In this document: positions 1 through 9,408 of the stretch, in pieces
Layout of the letters: every line of letters begins with the position of its first letter
Numbering within the stretch: the first letter of the stretch is position 1
NCBI RefSeq assembly: GCF_002951615.1
Contig: NZ_CP019062.1
Coordinates: 4,278,001 to 4,342,000, forward strand
DNA length: 64,000 nt
DNA from: Rahnella sikkimica
GTDB taxonomy: Bacteria > Pseudomonadota > Gammaproteobacteria > Enterobacterales > Enterobacteriaceae
Direction: 5' to 3'
Notes under the pieces: generated by a model
The model's database searches: none
What the model saw: the letters and a program-made list of their open reading frames with translations, nothing else
Told to the model about the DNA's origin: nothing
Made by a program: the position numbers and the translations under genes

Positions 1-27
1 GATGCATAGTCAAAAAATAAGCAGTAA

Positions 28-1428
<1,401 letters not shown>

Positions 1429-1458
1429 CCCGAACGACCGTTGTTCAAAGAAGAAGCC

Positions 1459-1470
1459 ACCTTTGCGGGT
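1459..1470. repeat. Target-site duplication, left copy (in gdhA terminator)
   Basis: The 12 bases ACCTTTGCGGGT occur here and again at 2888-2899, directly on both sides of the IS4-type element. Removing the element and one copy restores a simple hairpin, GCCACC (1456-1461), loop TTTGCG, GGTGGC, then a run of T. This is a rho-independent terminator between gdhA and the convergent receptor remnant. The exact edge is ambiguous by one or two bases because the inverted repeat may start with T or A. A duplication of 11-13 bp is typical of IS4. Confidence 0.85.
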
Positions 1471-1473
1471 AAT

Positions 1474-1506
1474 GCCGCTCGCTTAAGAACGAGCGGCTTT
1501 CTTTTT
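1474..1506 (+). terminator. Hairpin with T-run at the IS4 left end
   Basis: GCCGCTCG (1474-1481) pairs perfectly with CGAGCGGC (1490-1497) across an eight-base loop and is followed by TTTCTTTTT. On the plus strand this looks like a rho-independent terminator, so the element brings a replacement for the gdhA terminator it split. The transposase stop codon at 1483-1485 lies inside the hairpin. On the minus strand there is no T-run. Confidence 0.7.
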
Positions 1507-2805
1507 AGTTGGATACTTTGCAGGGCGAGCCAGTACTTCTCTTGGATAAGCTGGCCTTTTGCGTTTTTCAGGTAAGATTAATCGCTTACCTGACTCTCGT
1601 AAGTCTCTTAGTTTTCTAGGTATTGTTCCCGGCGTTCGCCCTGAACACCACAAAAATTCCTCTTGTATCAGCCGCAATGCATTTATGAAGCTTATGCGCA
1701 AAGGGTGGACATTGAAGTCATCAGCCATTCGCCTCATTTCCAATCGAACGAGATTGTAACTAATTAATATTCCCCAAATTTCCTGGTAGATCCCCGCCGG
1801 TTTTTGGCTTCTTAAGATATTTGTATTTCCCAACTGACTGCATTTTAGCTCGCTGTAACCTTGTTCTATTTCCCATCTTTCCCAGTACACTTGAATGATG
1901 TCTTCGAAAGGATATTTTTCAGGGTCTTTCATTGATGTAATGAATTCTTTTATCTCTCCAGAAGGTTTTATTATCAATACCTTACGAGCCAACCATGTGT
2001 GGGGAAGATGCGGGAACTGTTTTCTGGCCTGCGGAGAAACCGGCATTTCAATAAGCTGATCGTATTCAGAATACTGCTCGATAACTTTGTGCCTCATTTT
2101 ACTTTTCACCGGTGTTAGCCAGTGTGTATTCGCTCCTGCGCCTTCCCAGGAAAGTAAAAGTTCTGCGGAAAAGTAAGCCCGGTCAAAGAGGGTCAGTGAG
2201 TTTTCCTGAACGGAGCTAACCAACTGTTGTGCATAATATATTTCGCTGTTCTTTACCGGCCCAAATGCAACATCAGTGATCAAATGACTGCGCGCAGACA
2301 TAAGCGCAACGAGTAAAACCGAAGGGAATGAGTTACTACCGGAAGCAAAACCAAAGGATTTATTCTCAGGAGTATCCGGGGCTCTGAATTGGGTTCCGTC
2401 GACGCTGAATACTTTGAGGCCACATACAAATTTTTCCGTATCTTCTTTGTCCCACTGCTCAGAGGTGGAATAGAAAAGATGTCGAAGGGGCTCGAACCCC
2501 AGGCGCTGCCTGGCTTTGACCAGACTACTCGTTGCCATGGGCGAGAAATTACCGTGGCTGTCAGGAAAGGCTAAATCGAGTTTATCGCAGACATCAGAAA
2601 TAGAACGGTTACGCATCAAAGCAATTCCAAGGACAAGCCAGACGACCTGTTCAGCGGGAAATCTTCGTCTGCGAACAGTCGCTCTGCCGGTTTGACTGAG
2701 AGCTTGTTCAATCCATTCGAGAGGAATATTTTTTTGAAAAGAATCAATAGATTCAGGGTAGTTAAATGCGGCGGCAACCTGAAGTTGTTCGGAAAGTAGG
2801 CTCAT
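1483..2805 (-). CDS. IS4-family transposase
   Basis: DDE transposase of 440 residues, close in length and layout to the IS4 transposase InsG. An N-terminal IS4 domain is followed by the catalytic core. SVDGTQFRAPDTPEN near residue 135 holds the first aspartate, TLFDRAYFS near 200 the second, and YWERWEIEQGYSELK near 310 the glutamate with the Y-(2)-R-(3)-E-(6)-K signature. The C-terminal tail RPAKYPTKKKAA resembles the InsG tail. The reading frame is uninterrupted. The gene fills nearly the whole element. Confidence 0.93.
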   Translation of the reverse strand: MSLLSEQLQVAAAFNYPESIDSFQKNIPLEWIEQALSQTGRATVRRRRFPAEQVVWLVLGIALMRNRSISDVCDKLDLAFPDSHGNFSPMATSSLVKARQRLGFEPLRHLFYSTSEQWDKEDTEKFVCGLKVFSVDGTQFRAPDTPENKSFGFASGSNSFPSVLLVALMSARSHLITDVAFGPVKNSEIYYAQQLVSSVQENSLTLFDRAYFSAELLLSWEGAGANTHWLTPVKSKMRHKVIEQYSEYDQLIEMPVSPQARKQFPHLPHTWLARKVLIIKPSGEIKEFITSMKDPEKYPFEDIIQVYWERWEIEQGYSELKCSQLGNTNILRSQKPAGIYQEIWGILISYNLVRLEMRRMADDFNVHPLRISFINALRLIQEEFLWCSGRTPGTIPRKLRDLRESGKRLILPEKRKRPAYPREVLARPAKYPTKKKAARS

Positions 2806-2887
2806 AAGGTGTCTGGCTCAAACGATGTTTGAGCCAGATTGTCGCCTAACTGCAGGATCGTTCAAGTTCTCTTAAACGATCAGCATT

Positions 2888-2908
2888 ACCTTTGCGGGTG
2901 GCTTTTTT
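2888..2908 (+). repeat. Target-site duplication, right copy, plus 3' arm of gdhA terminator
   Basis: The second copy of ACCTTTGCGGGT (2888-2899) is followed by GGC and six T. GGTGGC at 2897-2902 is the 3' arm that once paired with GCCACC at 1456-1461. The T-run is thus about 1.4 kb away from the gene it used to terminate. Confidence 0.8.
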
Positions 2909-2926
2909 GCAGTTCAGAGGCTGGGC

Positions 2927-3245
2927 TTAGAAGTGCGTATTCAGGCTCATATAGAAAGTCTGGCCCGGCTCGTTGTAGGTCGCTGCACCCGCGCCATACA
3001 TATAGGCGTTGGTGGTGGCGTTACCTACGGTTTGGGTATTACCCGCGCGGAACTGGCGCTTGTCGAACACGTTATCAATTCCGGCGGTTACGCTGACATT
3101 TTTAGTCGCCACGTAGGTGCCGCTCAGTCCAACCACCTAATACGGGCTGACTTCATTCTTCTCACTTCCGGTTTCCGGCCTTATCGGCGAAGATGCGGCG
3201 ATGGTGTTTATCTCATAACACAGGTACAGGTTGGTTTAGGTCAAT
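2927..3245 (-). pseudogene. 3' remnant of a TonB-dependent siderophore receptor (FepA-like)
   Basis: The last 69 codons (2927-3136) encode the end of an outer-membrane siderophore receptor barrel: AGIDNVFDKRQFRAGN, then AGAATYNEPGQTFY, ending NTHF with a terminal phenylalanine as in FepA-type receptors. Upstream the same frame stays receptor-like (ETGSEKNEVSPY) but is broken by TAG just before VVGLSGTY, where FepA homologues carry an ordinary residue such as serine. Beyond about 3245 the similarity is lost, so the plug and most of the barrel are missing. It converges on gdhA. Sure that it is a receptor remnant; the exact receptor type is less certain. Confidence 0.8.
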
Positions 3246-3246
3246 T

Positions 3247-3480
3247 TTACCTACCTGTACCAGCTGCAAGCCGCGCCAGCATTGGGTTAAACGCAAAGTG
3301 GTACAGGTGGTACAGCAAAAGACACAAAACCAGGAATGAAATGACGATAGTTGCATATAGCCCATCTGGTAGATTACAGAGGTCATGGAACCGCAACCGG
3401 ATTATTGTCCAGATAGCGACACCCATATGCGTTAAAATATTCAGTGAGAAAAGCCTGCTGCCCTGAAAAGTAAAGGCTAC
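3247..3480 (-). pseudogene. Unassigned hydrophobic coding remnant
   Basis: The minus strand has an open stretch from a stop near 3480 to TAA at 3247-3249. It encodes a hydrophobic C-terminal-looking segment, with IVISFLVLCLLLYHLYHFAF as a probable membrane helix and a short basic tail. It lacks a convincing start and sits between the receptor remnant and the lipoprotein gene. It could be the tail of a membrane protein such as an acyltransferase, or chance; I do not recognise a family. Confidence 0.25.
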
Positions 3481-3569
3481 TCAGTTATTTTTCGATATAT
3501 CTGCGGTGCAATCTTTAATGCAAGATAGTTAGGGCTAACTTAAAGAGTCCTTCGACCACCATTTTAGGG

Positions 3570-4175
3570 ATGAATCGTCATATGAAAATAGTTCGGTGCA
3601 CGGTTGTTACTGCCATATTCTCTGTGTTGTTGTCGGGGTGTGTGTCTTCGATGAAAAGTGCTGATCTCAATAAATACAAAGGTGCTACGCCAGACAAGTT
3701 ACTTTCTGAGCAATGGTACGTCACCTCCCTAAATCCCCGGCTATTCGTTTTTGAAACAGCGCTGTTTGAAGAAGACCAGGTCAGGAAAATGGCTGATGAT
3801 TTATCGGGGCTATGTAAAGCAAGTGGAGGGATGACGACTTATAGTTCGCTGTCACAGAATGCTATACATGAAACAAGAGAAGCAATATTAGAAAGTCATT
3901 CACGTGACAAGGTCAGGCCAACCGATCATGGACATACTATTTACGATGCGGCGGCGGCCGAACAATACTTTGGTCATAATATGAGTGATTTCAACTCGAA
4001 TCGGTTTGTTGATGTGTCCATGAAAAATTACATTCAAAAAAGTTACTTCGGTCGTTTGGACTGTTCTGTAAAACAGGGTCCTTCATGGCGTGTTGACATT
4101 GTACCCGGAGATGTTTTTACCGACAGCTCAGAAGTGGTGAGTTTGCCGATATTTGTATTAACAAGAAATCAGTAA
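3570..4175 (+). CDS. Orphan lipoprotein, unknown function
   Basis: The 201-residue product starts with a signal peptide (basic MKIVRCT, hydrophobic core, lipobox LLSGC with the cysteine near residue 24), so it should be a lipoprotein processed by signal peptidase II. The mature part is hydrophilic with two further cysteines (near residues 82 and 155) that could form a disulfide. Residue +2 is valine, not aspartate, which allows Lol sorting to the outer membrane. Two ATGs are possible (3570 and 3582); TAGGG just before 3570 is a weak ribosome site. No family recognised. It is flanked by gene wreckage on both sides, so it may be a recent arrival. AT-rich compared with gdhA. Confidence 0.65.
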   Translation: MNRHMKIVRCTVVTAIFSVLLSGCVSSMKSADLNKYKGATPDKLLSEQWYVTSLNPRLFVFETALFEEDQVRKMADDLSGLCKASGGMTTYSSLSQNAIHETREAILESHSRDKVRPTDHGHTIYDAAAAEQYFGHNMSDFNSNRFVDVSMKNYIQKSYFGRLDCSVKQGPSWRVDIVPGDVFTDSSEVVSLPIFVLTRNQ

Positions 4176-4202
4176 CCTCATCCTGGCTACTCGCAACAGA
4201 TG

Positions 4203-4487
4203 TTAACAGGTCTTGCTAAAGCTGCTTGCTGATGTTGAAGTAAAGCGGTCGGGGTTACTTATGCGCACAACAATGATAACCGGTAAAAGGAGTGAGGTAT
4301 TTACGGCAGGTAGGGTGCTACAGCGAAATATCGGTGAGCCGATATCAAAAACATAACGAGTTGGCGATGATCCCTTACGACAACTGTGATAGAGGTATAC
4401 CGTGCGACTCTGCATCATTAAGCGGCAACCACGACGCAGCCCGATACGATAGGCGTCCAGCAGGTAAGTCACCGCTTCACCCTTCTG
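4203..4487 (-). pseudogene. Truncated IS3-family orfB (transposase 3' part)
   Basis: Continues the neighbouring orfA after its A6G slippery site. The first codons read VTYLLDAYRIGLRRGCRLMM and are the expected start of an IS3-family orfB (IS407/IS51-like helix-turn-helix and RRACR region). From about 4385 leftward the frame no longer matches the family and none of the DDE catalytic blocks is present. The element has lost its catalytic domain and right end and cannot move by itself. Confidence 0.6.
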
Positions 4488-4495
4488 AATGGGCC

Positions 4496-4762
4496 TCAGA
4501 ACTTTTTTCGAATGACATCCTGGAGCATTTCCTTATCCAGACTGAGGTCCGCCACCAGACGCTTAAGCCGTTGGTTTTCGTCCTCAAGCTGCCGCAAACG
4601 GCGCAGTTCTGTTACGGGCATCCCGCCAAATTTTTTCTTCCAGTTATAAAAAGTGGCTTCAGAAATACCCATCTTTCTGCACATTTCCTCCACCCGAGTG
4701 CCGGTTTCGGCCTGTTTAAGGGAAAATGCTATCTGTTTTTCGGTATAACGGGTCTTTTTCAT
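4496..4762 (-). CDS. IS3-family OrfA (helix-turn-helix part of a broken element)
   Basis: The 88 residues match the small OrfA of IS3-family elements: TRYTEKQIAFSLKQAE, a helix-turn-helix around MCRKMGISEATFYNWKKKFGG, then a leucine-zipper-like coiled coil (LRRLRQLEDENQRLKRLV). The run AAAAAAG just before the stop is the usual programmed -1 frameshift site leading into orfB. OrfA itself is complete, with an AGAGG ribosome site, but its partner is truncated. I could not define the left inverted repeat; it should lie near 4800-4840. Confidence 0.85.
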   Translation of the reverse strand: MKKTRYTEKQIAFSLKQAETGTRVEEMCRKMGISEATFYNWKKKFGGMPVTELRRLRQLEDENQRLKRLVADLSLDKEMLQDVIRKKF

Positions 4763-4900
4763 GGTTTATATGCCTCTCAGTGAGATGAAAGAAAGACCGG
4801 ATACTTCAGTTTAGACTGGCACTGTTTTCAGGGAGAAGAGCAGTCGTGGCACTTAGTTTTTCGCTGGGGGGACAAAAAGGGGGCATTGACTTCGCTTAAC

Positions 4901-4926
4901 AAAAAAGCCACTTCTTGCGAAGTGGC
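4901..4926 (-). terminator. Terminator of ileX
   Basis: GCCACTTC (4907-4914) pairs with GAAGTGGC (4919-4926) across TTGC. Read on the minus strand it is followed by six T (plus-strand A at 4901-4906). It lies about 30 bases downstream of the tRNA 3' end. The equivalent hairpin in the right repeat copy has mutations in the stem and has lost the T-run. Confidence 0.85.
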
Positions 4927-4954
4927 TTAATCGTTTGAATCTGAAACTAAAATT

Positions 4955-5031
4955 TGGTGGCCCTTGCTGGACTTGAACCAGCGACCAAGCGATTATGAGT
5001 CGCGTGCTCTAACCAACTGAGCTAAAGGGCC
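4955..5031 (-). tRNA. ileX: tRNA-Ile2, anticodon CAU (ileX type), intact
   Basis: A 77-base cloverleaf with encoded CCA. The acceptor arm GGCCCTT/AAGGGCC pairs perfectly, the anticodon loop is CTCATAA, and the T arm GCTGG-TTCAAGT-CCAGC is intact. The sequence is almost identical to E. coli ileX, whose C34 is modified to lysidine so that it reads AUA. In enterobacteria ileX lies next to mug and rpoD, and here it still faces away from a truncated mug start. A TATAAT box lies at 5042-5047 on the minus strand. Confidence 0.95.
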
Positions 5032-5041
5032 GAGGTGCGGG

Positions 5042-5047
5042 ATTATA
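5042..5047 (-). promoter_or_regulatory. -10 box of the ileX promoter
   Basis: Read on the minus strand, TATAAT lies about ten bases upstream of the tRNA 5' end and is followed by a GC-rich discriminator (CCCGCACC), the pattern of stringently controlled stable-RNA promoters. No good -35 hexamer is evident. The same box is conserved in the right copy (33252-33257). Confidence 0.7.
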
Positions 5048-5173
5048 CGGTAAATCTTGGTTACAGGTCTATATGTGTTCGGTTTGTATGCGCGTTTTGT
5101 GCACAGTTCTAGTATGTTGTGTTCGCAGACTTTTTTACCGATAACCAGAGCAAATACGTCTCAGGAAAACATT

Positions 5174-5179
5174 ATGCTT
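5174..5179 (+). pseudogene. mug: First two codons of a truncated second mug copy
   Basis: The mug leader, its AGGA ribosome site and the codons ATG CTT are present, then the sequence switches to the end of the IS3-group element. The intact gene starts with the same bases at 33384. This marks the left breakpoint of the island. Confidence 0.8.
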
Positions 5180-5213
5180 GGAGTGCCCTCGATTCCGTAG
5201 ACAGTTCCTGTCC

Positions 5214-6020
5214 TCACGGTGAGGCCTTTTCGAAGGCCTCAGGGCTGACACCACCAAGATGACTGTGGCGTCGGGTTCGGTTGTAGAACACTTCAATTTA
5301 ATCGAAGATATCCGCCCGGGCCATGTCCCGGGTTTTATATATTCGCTTTCTGACACGCTCTTTTTTTAGCGAACTGAAGAACGATTCTGCCACAGCATTA
5401 TCCCAGCAGTTGCCACGGCGACTCATGCTCGGGGTCAGATTATTGCCCCGGCAGAACCGTTGCCAGTCATCACTACCGTACTGGCTGCCCTGATCGCTGT
5501 GTACCATCACGCTTTCGGCAGGTTTACGCCTCCAGACGGCCATCAGCAGTGCATCCAGTGCAAGTTCACGCGACAGAGTCGGTTTCATTGACCAGCCCAC
5601 CACATTACGGGCAAAGAGATCGATGACCACGGCCAGGTAGAGCCAGCCCTGCCAGGTACGTATATAAGTAATATCCGTTACCCAGACCTGATTGGGTTTC
5701 ACAACCGTGAACTCCCGCTGCAGGCGGTTAGGTGCTATCAGTGACGGACGTCCTCTGGTTCCACGGGGTATTTTATAACCATGTATGGCCAGTATCCTGT
5801 TTTGTTTCATGATCTTGGCTACCCGGTTTCTGCTGCACGCTTCACCGACTTCACGTAGGTCGCAGTGAACCCTGCGATAGCCGTAAACACCGCAGCTCAG
5901 TGCATAAGAGTCGCGGATTAATTGCAATAATCGCTGGTTATCCTTTTCTCCTGCAGAGACAGGACAATGAAGCCAGGCATAAAAGCCGGCACGGGCAACT
6001 TTCAGAACCCGACACATCAC
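5214..6020 (-). pseudogene. IS3-group transposase OrfB with premature stop
   Basis: Integrase-core transposase. WVTDITYI carries the first aspartate, HSDQGSQY the second, and ESFFSSLKKE the glutamate. The open frame stops at TAA (5298-5300) after ARADIFD. Reading past that stop gives IEVFYNRTRRHSHLGGVSPE, the conserved C-terminal segment, and the original stop TGA at 5214-5216. A single TAC to TAA change thus removes about 28 residues. In the family OrfB is made as an OrfAB fusion by -1 frameshifting from orfA; the ATG at 6020 need not be a real start. Confidence 0.85.
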
Positions 6021-6064
6021 TGCGATCGACCAGATATCACGGTGATCGTTGATGAAGCGGTACT

Positions 6065-6349
6065 TTAGTCGGGCTCTCTTGCAAAGTACCGCGCTGCCTT
6101 TTTCAGGATATCCCGTTCTTCCTCAGTACGTTTGAGCTGCGCTTTCAGCCTGAGGATCTCCGTTCTTGCATCCAGTAAATCCTGAGCCTGATGCCCGCTG
6201 TTATCAGGTCTTATTGAACGCAGCCATTTATAAAGACTGTGTGCTGAAACCCCAAGTCGTTCTGAAACGTCGGCAACGGAATAGCCGCGCTCAGTGATCT
6301 GCCGGACAGCTTCTTCCTTAAATTCAGGGGTAAATCGTTGTGTGCCCAT
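6065..6349 (-). CDS. IS3-group transposase OrfA
   Basis: 94 residues: an N-terminal helix-turn-helix (RFTPEFKEEAVRQITERGYS, then VSERLGVSAHSLYKWLRSIR) and a C-terminal coiled coil (ILRLKAQLKRTEEERDILKK), typical of IS3-group OrfA proteins that bind the ends and feed into OrfAB by frameshift. Intact frame; overlaps the upstream part of the orfB frame region. Confidence 0.9.
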   Translation of the reverse strand: MGTQRFTPEFKEEAVRQITERGYSVADVSERLGVSAHSLYKWLRSIRPDNSGHQAQDLLDARTEILRLKAQLKRTEEERDILKKAARYFAREPD

Positions 6350-6412
6350 AGACTCCTCCTATGCTCAAAATATAGGCCAGATTTGCCTACGAGCTCGGGG
6401 GCACTCCAAGAT

Positions 6413-6446
6413 GGTTTTTAAAAAATGCCAGCAACAGGCCGGCTGG
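6413..6446 (-). terminator. Possible terminator of the polysaccharide operon
   Basis: On the minus strand CCAGC and GCTGG (6442-6446 and 6428-6432) flank a nine-base loop and are followed by CATTTTTT. The stem is short, so this is a weak call. It lies between the wbpM-like stop and the IS3 element. Confidence 0.35.
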
Positions 6447-6464
6447 ATAAGTGATTTATTTGTG

Positions 6465-8398
6465 TTACTGCAGCTTTTTCTGGGCTGGAGATCTGGATGA
6501 CCAAACAAGATCGCAAATTTCATCTTTAGGGACAAATAATAATGGAAGCTCCATCAGTAATTCCCGTATTTTTTCGTGTTGAAAGAGGTGGCACGCATTA
6601 TCCAGCTCCCGAAGTTTTTGCTCCAACAATACCCACGGCATATCCAGTTCGGTCGCTTTTAGAATACGGGGATGAGGGGTATCACTGACATCACCACCGA
6701 TAAGTAACTCTTCATAAAGCTTTTCGCCCGGCCTTAATCCCGTCACTTTGATATCAATATCCCCTTCCGGATGATCTTTATCACGAACCGCAAGGCCACT
6801 TAGCCGAATCATTCGTTTTGCAAGATCCATAATTTTCACCGGATTTCCCATATCCAGTACAAATACGTCACCACCTTCACCCATTGCACCAGCCTGAATG
6901 ACCAGTTGCGCGGCTTCGGGTATCGTCATGAAATAACGGATAATATCCTGATGGGTAACGGTTACCGGGCCTCCACGACGGATCTGTTCCCTGAATAATG
7001 GAACAACAGAGCCTGAAGAACCCAGCACATTCCCGAAACGAACCATGCAAAATTTGGTTTCATGGTTTTCTTTTGCCAGAGCCTGCAAAATTAACTCCGC
7101 CAGACGTTTGGATGCACCCATCGTGTTTGTCGGGCGCACTGATTTGTCGGTCGAAATTAAAACAAAAGTGCTTACCCTGGCTTCAAGTGCCGCTTGTGCG
7201 CAATACCATGTACCGAATACGTTGTTTCTCACGCCCTCGACAACGTTGTACTCAACCAGGGGACATGTTTATAGGCTGCAGCATGGTAAACAGTTTCAAC
7301 CGCAAACTGCTTCATTATCGTGACTAGTCTGCTTTTACGCTGAACGGATCCCAGCAGAGGGATGATCTCCACCTCGCTTTCCAGCTCGGTCAGAGCCGAA
7401 TGGATGGTATAAAGGCCAAATTCGGAGAGCTCAAAAAGAACAAGGCGAGCAGGGCGGCAGGCAATAATTTGACGGCATAATTCTGAACCGATTGAGCCGC
7501 CAGCCCCTGTCACCATCACGCATTTTCCGTGAATGTCGGCGTTCATCAATTCATCAAAGGGTTCTACCGGCACTCGCCCGAGCAGATCTTCAATTGATAC
7601 ATATCTCAACTCACTGATCGTGGCGAGCCCATTAACAAGATCAGACATTCCGGGAATGGACAGAATCTCACACGGGAAAGCTTCCAGAGATTGCAGGACA
7701 TCCTGACGCCTTGAGCGGGAAATACTGGGTATCGCCAGCAAAATCTTCTCGGCATGATGCCGGGTTAGCAAATGTGCGATATTTGAAGGCGGATGAACCG
7801 ATGCTCCCTGAAGCTGATAGCCATGCGTTGCAGGGTCATCATCAACAAAGGCAACAGGGTAAAACTCATTCCCTTGCAGTAAAGCCATTTGCAATTGACG
7901 GCCAGCGGCACCCGCGCCGTAGATAATGACAGGGGTGCGCACCACGCGGGTAATGTTGAGAAGGGCCCGAAAAAAAAGACGAACGCCCCCCACAAACAGG
8001 ACCATGAAGGCGAAGTAGATAATTGTTACCGTACGGGGAAGAAAAATGCTGAAGTAAAAAGCGCTCATCACTAAGAAAAGAGTGGAAGCCCCTGTTCCTA
8101 AAGCAATCGTCCAGAGTACGCGGAAACTGACAAAACGTAATACCGCCCGGTAGAGGCCAAGTCGCGCAAAAACAAAAACACTAAACAAGCACAACGCCAG
8201 CAACAAAACCCAATGCTTAATACTGGTGATTGGAAACGCATTATCTAATCTGACCCAGTACCCGCCCCAAAAAGCGAGAGCAATCATCAGGATGTCTGCT
8301 ATTACTGAAATGAAGCGTTTACCAAAACGTGACATGGAACCGAGCAATTCCAATAGATGGAAACACACAAGGGCCGGGACTGATTTTTTATTCATCAC
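6465..8398 (-). pseudogene. wbpM: WbpM/FlaA1-like UDP-HexNAc 4,6-dehydratase, frameshifted
   Basis: Membrane-anchored nucleotide-sugar dehydratase that would make UDP-2-acetamido-2,6-dideoxy-4-keto-hexose from UDP-GlcNAc. The N-terminal part (7229-8398, 389 codons) has about four membrane helices, a first Rossmann motif GAGAAG (161-166) and the catalytic-domain motif GAGGSIGS (298-305). The C-terminal part (6465-7232) carries [10 protein letters not shown] and MGASKR, the S-M-K type active site known for WbpM. The two frames meet after AAYKHVP. Adding one C to the CCCC run (plus-strand G at 7259-7262) restores the expected [12 protein letters not shown]. This is a real lesion or a sequencing error. 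GTG (8398) or ATG (8395) starts overlap the wbpL stop. Confidence 0.85.
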
Positions 8399-9399
8399 AT
8401 TCTTCCCGCGTTCAATCGCTTAGCCATAACACATAAGGGGGCATATGCTATCACTAATGCCACTATGCCATAGCATCGGTCGGAGAAGACCAGCCAGGCC
8501 ATCGGCATGAGCCATATCAAGGTAATGCCGGCTACGCTGGCCGTGACTTTGCCGTGTCCCCAACGCAGCGCTGCCTGCTGATAAGCATGAGATCTATGCG
8601 CTTCACTCAAACGATTGCCTTGCTTCCATCTTGTCAGTAGTGTCCAGGTTGCATCGACAACGAAAACGCCCAGCAATATCAACCATGCCCATAAGCGTTC
8701 AGGATCCTTCATCGCATCAACGAGCATCATCGTGCCCATTGCCAGCCCCAAAAATCCGCTGCATCCGTCGCCCATGAAGATTTTAGCCGGAGGGCGATTC
8801 CAGAAGAAAAAGCCCAGACATGTTGCGGATAATATCAGCGAGATATAGCTGACTGCGGAACTATCGCCTTCAATCCAGTGTAAAACTGAAATGGCGATGC
8901 CAACGATTATCGCTTCACCTGATGCCAGGCCGTCGATCCCATCCATAAAATTGTAGAGGTTGATGAACCATACCAACCCGATAGCCAATAAGCCCCAGAT
9001 CCACCAGGCCGGCGGAAAAATCCAGCCCGCCAGAGACAAAGCGGGCACATTACCCATACCCAGCAATACCAGCGCGGCAGATAAGAATTGAACGCTCAGC
9101 CTGAGGCGGGGAGACAACGAACGATGATCATCTATAAAGCCAACAGCGGCAATCAGTAAAAGAGCTAGCGTTATCCAAAGCCAGATTGACGAAAAGCCAA
9201 TAACGGTGCCACAAAACCCCGTGAGAGCAATCAAAAAAGAGATCACGACAGCCATCCCGCCACCCCTTGGGGTGGGAACGCTATGCGAGCTGCGAGCGTT
9301 GGGAATATCCATAACATGGTGACGAATAGCGTACTGACGAAACACTGCGGTCAATAACCAGGATAACAATACACTTATCAATAAGATAGAAAGGAGCAT
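8395..9399 (-). CDS. wbpL: WbpL/WecA-like polyprenyl-phosphate HexNAc-1-phosphate transferase
   Basis: Integral membrane enzyme of the MraY/WecA/WbpL family that places a sugar-1-phosphate on undecaprenyl phosphate and so starts O-polysaccharide synthesis. 334 residues with about ten hydrophobic helices. Diagnostic loops are visible: SVPTPRGGGMA near 42-50, the DDHRSLSPRLR aspartates near 90-100, NFMDGIDGLA near 150, and GDGCSGFLG near 210. Together with the adjacent wbpV- and wbpM-like genes it resembles the P. aeruginosa set for QuiNAc/FucNAc. Four-base overlap with wbpM. The substrate is inferred from context. Confidence 0.88.
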   Translation of the reverse strand: MLLSILLISVLLSWLLTAVFRQYAIRHHVMDIPNARSSHSVPTPRGGGMAVVISFLIALTGFCGTVIGFSSIWLWITLALLLIAAVGFIDDHRSLSPRLRLSVQFLSAALVLLGMGNVPALSLAGWIFPPAWWIWGLLAIGLVWFINLYNFMDGIDGLASGEAIIVGIAISVLHWIEGDSSAVSYISLILSATCLGFFFWNRPPAKIFMGDGCSGFLGLAMGTMMLVDAMKDPERLWAWLILLGVFVVDATWTLLTRWKQGNRLSEAHRSHAYQQAALRWGHGKVTASVAGITLIWLMPMAWLVFSDRCYGIVALVIAYAPLCVMAKRLNAGRM

Positions 9400-9408
9400 G
9401 CGGAAGAA

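Larger units (their letters stand above)
1471..2887 (-). mobile_element. IS4-family insertion sequence, apparently complete
   Basis: A 1.4-kb element with one transposase gene on the minus strand and a 12-bp target duplication. The left end reads AATGCCGCTCGCTTAAGAAC and the right end, on the opposite strand, AATGCTGATCGTTTAAGAGA. These are imperfect inverted repeats that resemble the known IS4 ends. Both ends and the transposase are intact, so it may still be mobile. It sits in the loop and 3' arm of the gdhA terminator. Confidence 0.9.
4907..5179. repeat. Left flanking direct repeat of the polysaccharide island (ileX-mug' segment)
   Basis: This 273-base stretch (ileX terminator, tRNA, promoter, mug leader and first two mug codons ATG CTT) recurs in the same orientation at 33121-33389, with scattered substitutions and one 4-base gap inside the tRNA. 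The two copies bracket the whole polysaccharide operon. Similarity ends exactly at mug codon 2, where an IS3-group element begins. Confidence 0.9.
5179..6408 (-). mobile_element. IS3-family (IS3 group) insertion sequence
   Basis: A 1.23-kb element with terminal inverted repeats: left TGGAGTGCCCTCGA (from 5179), right the same with one change, TGGAGTGCCCCCGA (ending 6408, opposite strand). orfA and orfB are on the minus strand. No 3-4 bp target duplication is visible (CT before, AGA after), so the flanks have probably been rearranged since insertion. orfB has a nonsense codon, so the copy may be inactive. Confidence 0.88.

Noticed and set aside
2933..3466. 177-codon frame on the plus strand
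   Set aside because: It runs antisense to the siderophore-receptor remnant, whose receptor motifs are clear. The plus-strand product has odd composition and resembles nothing.
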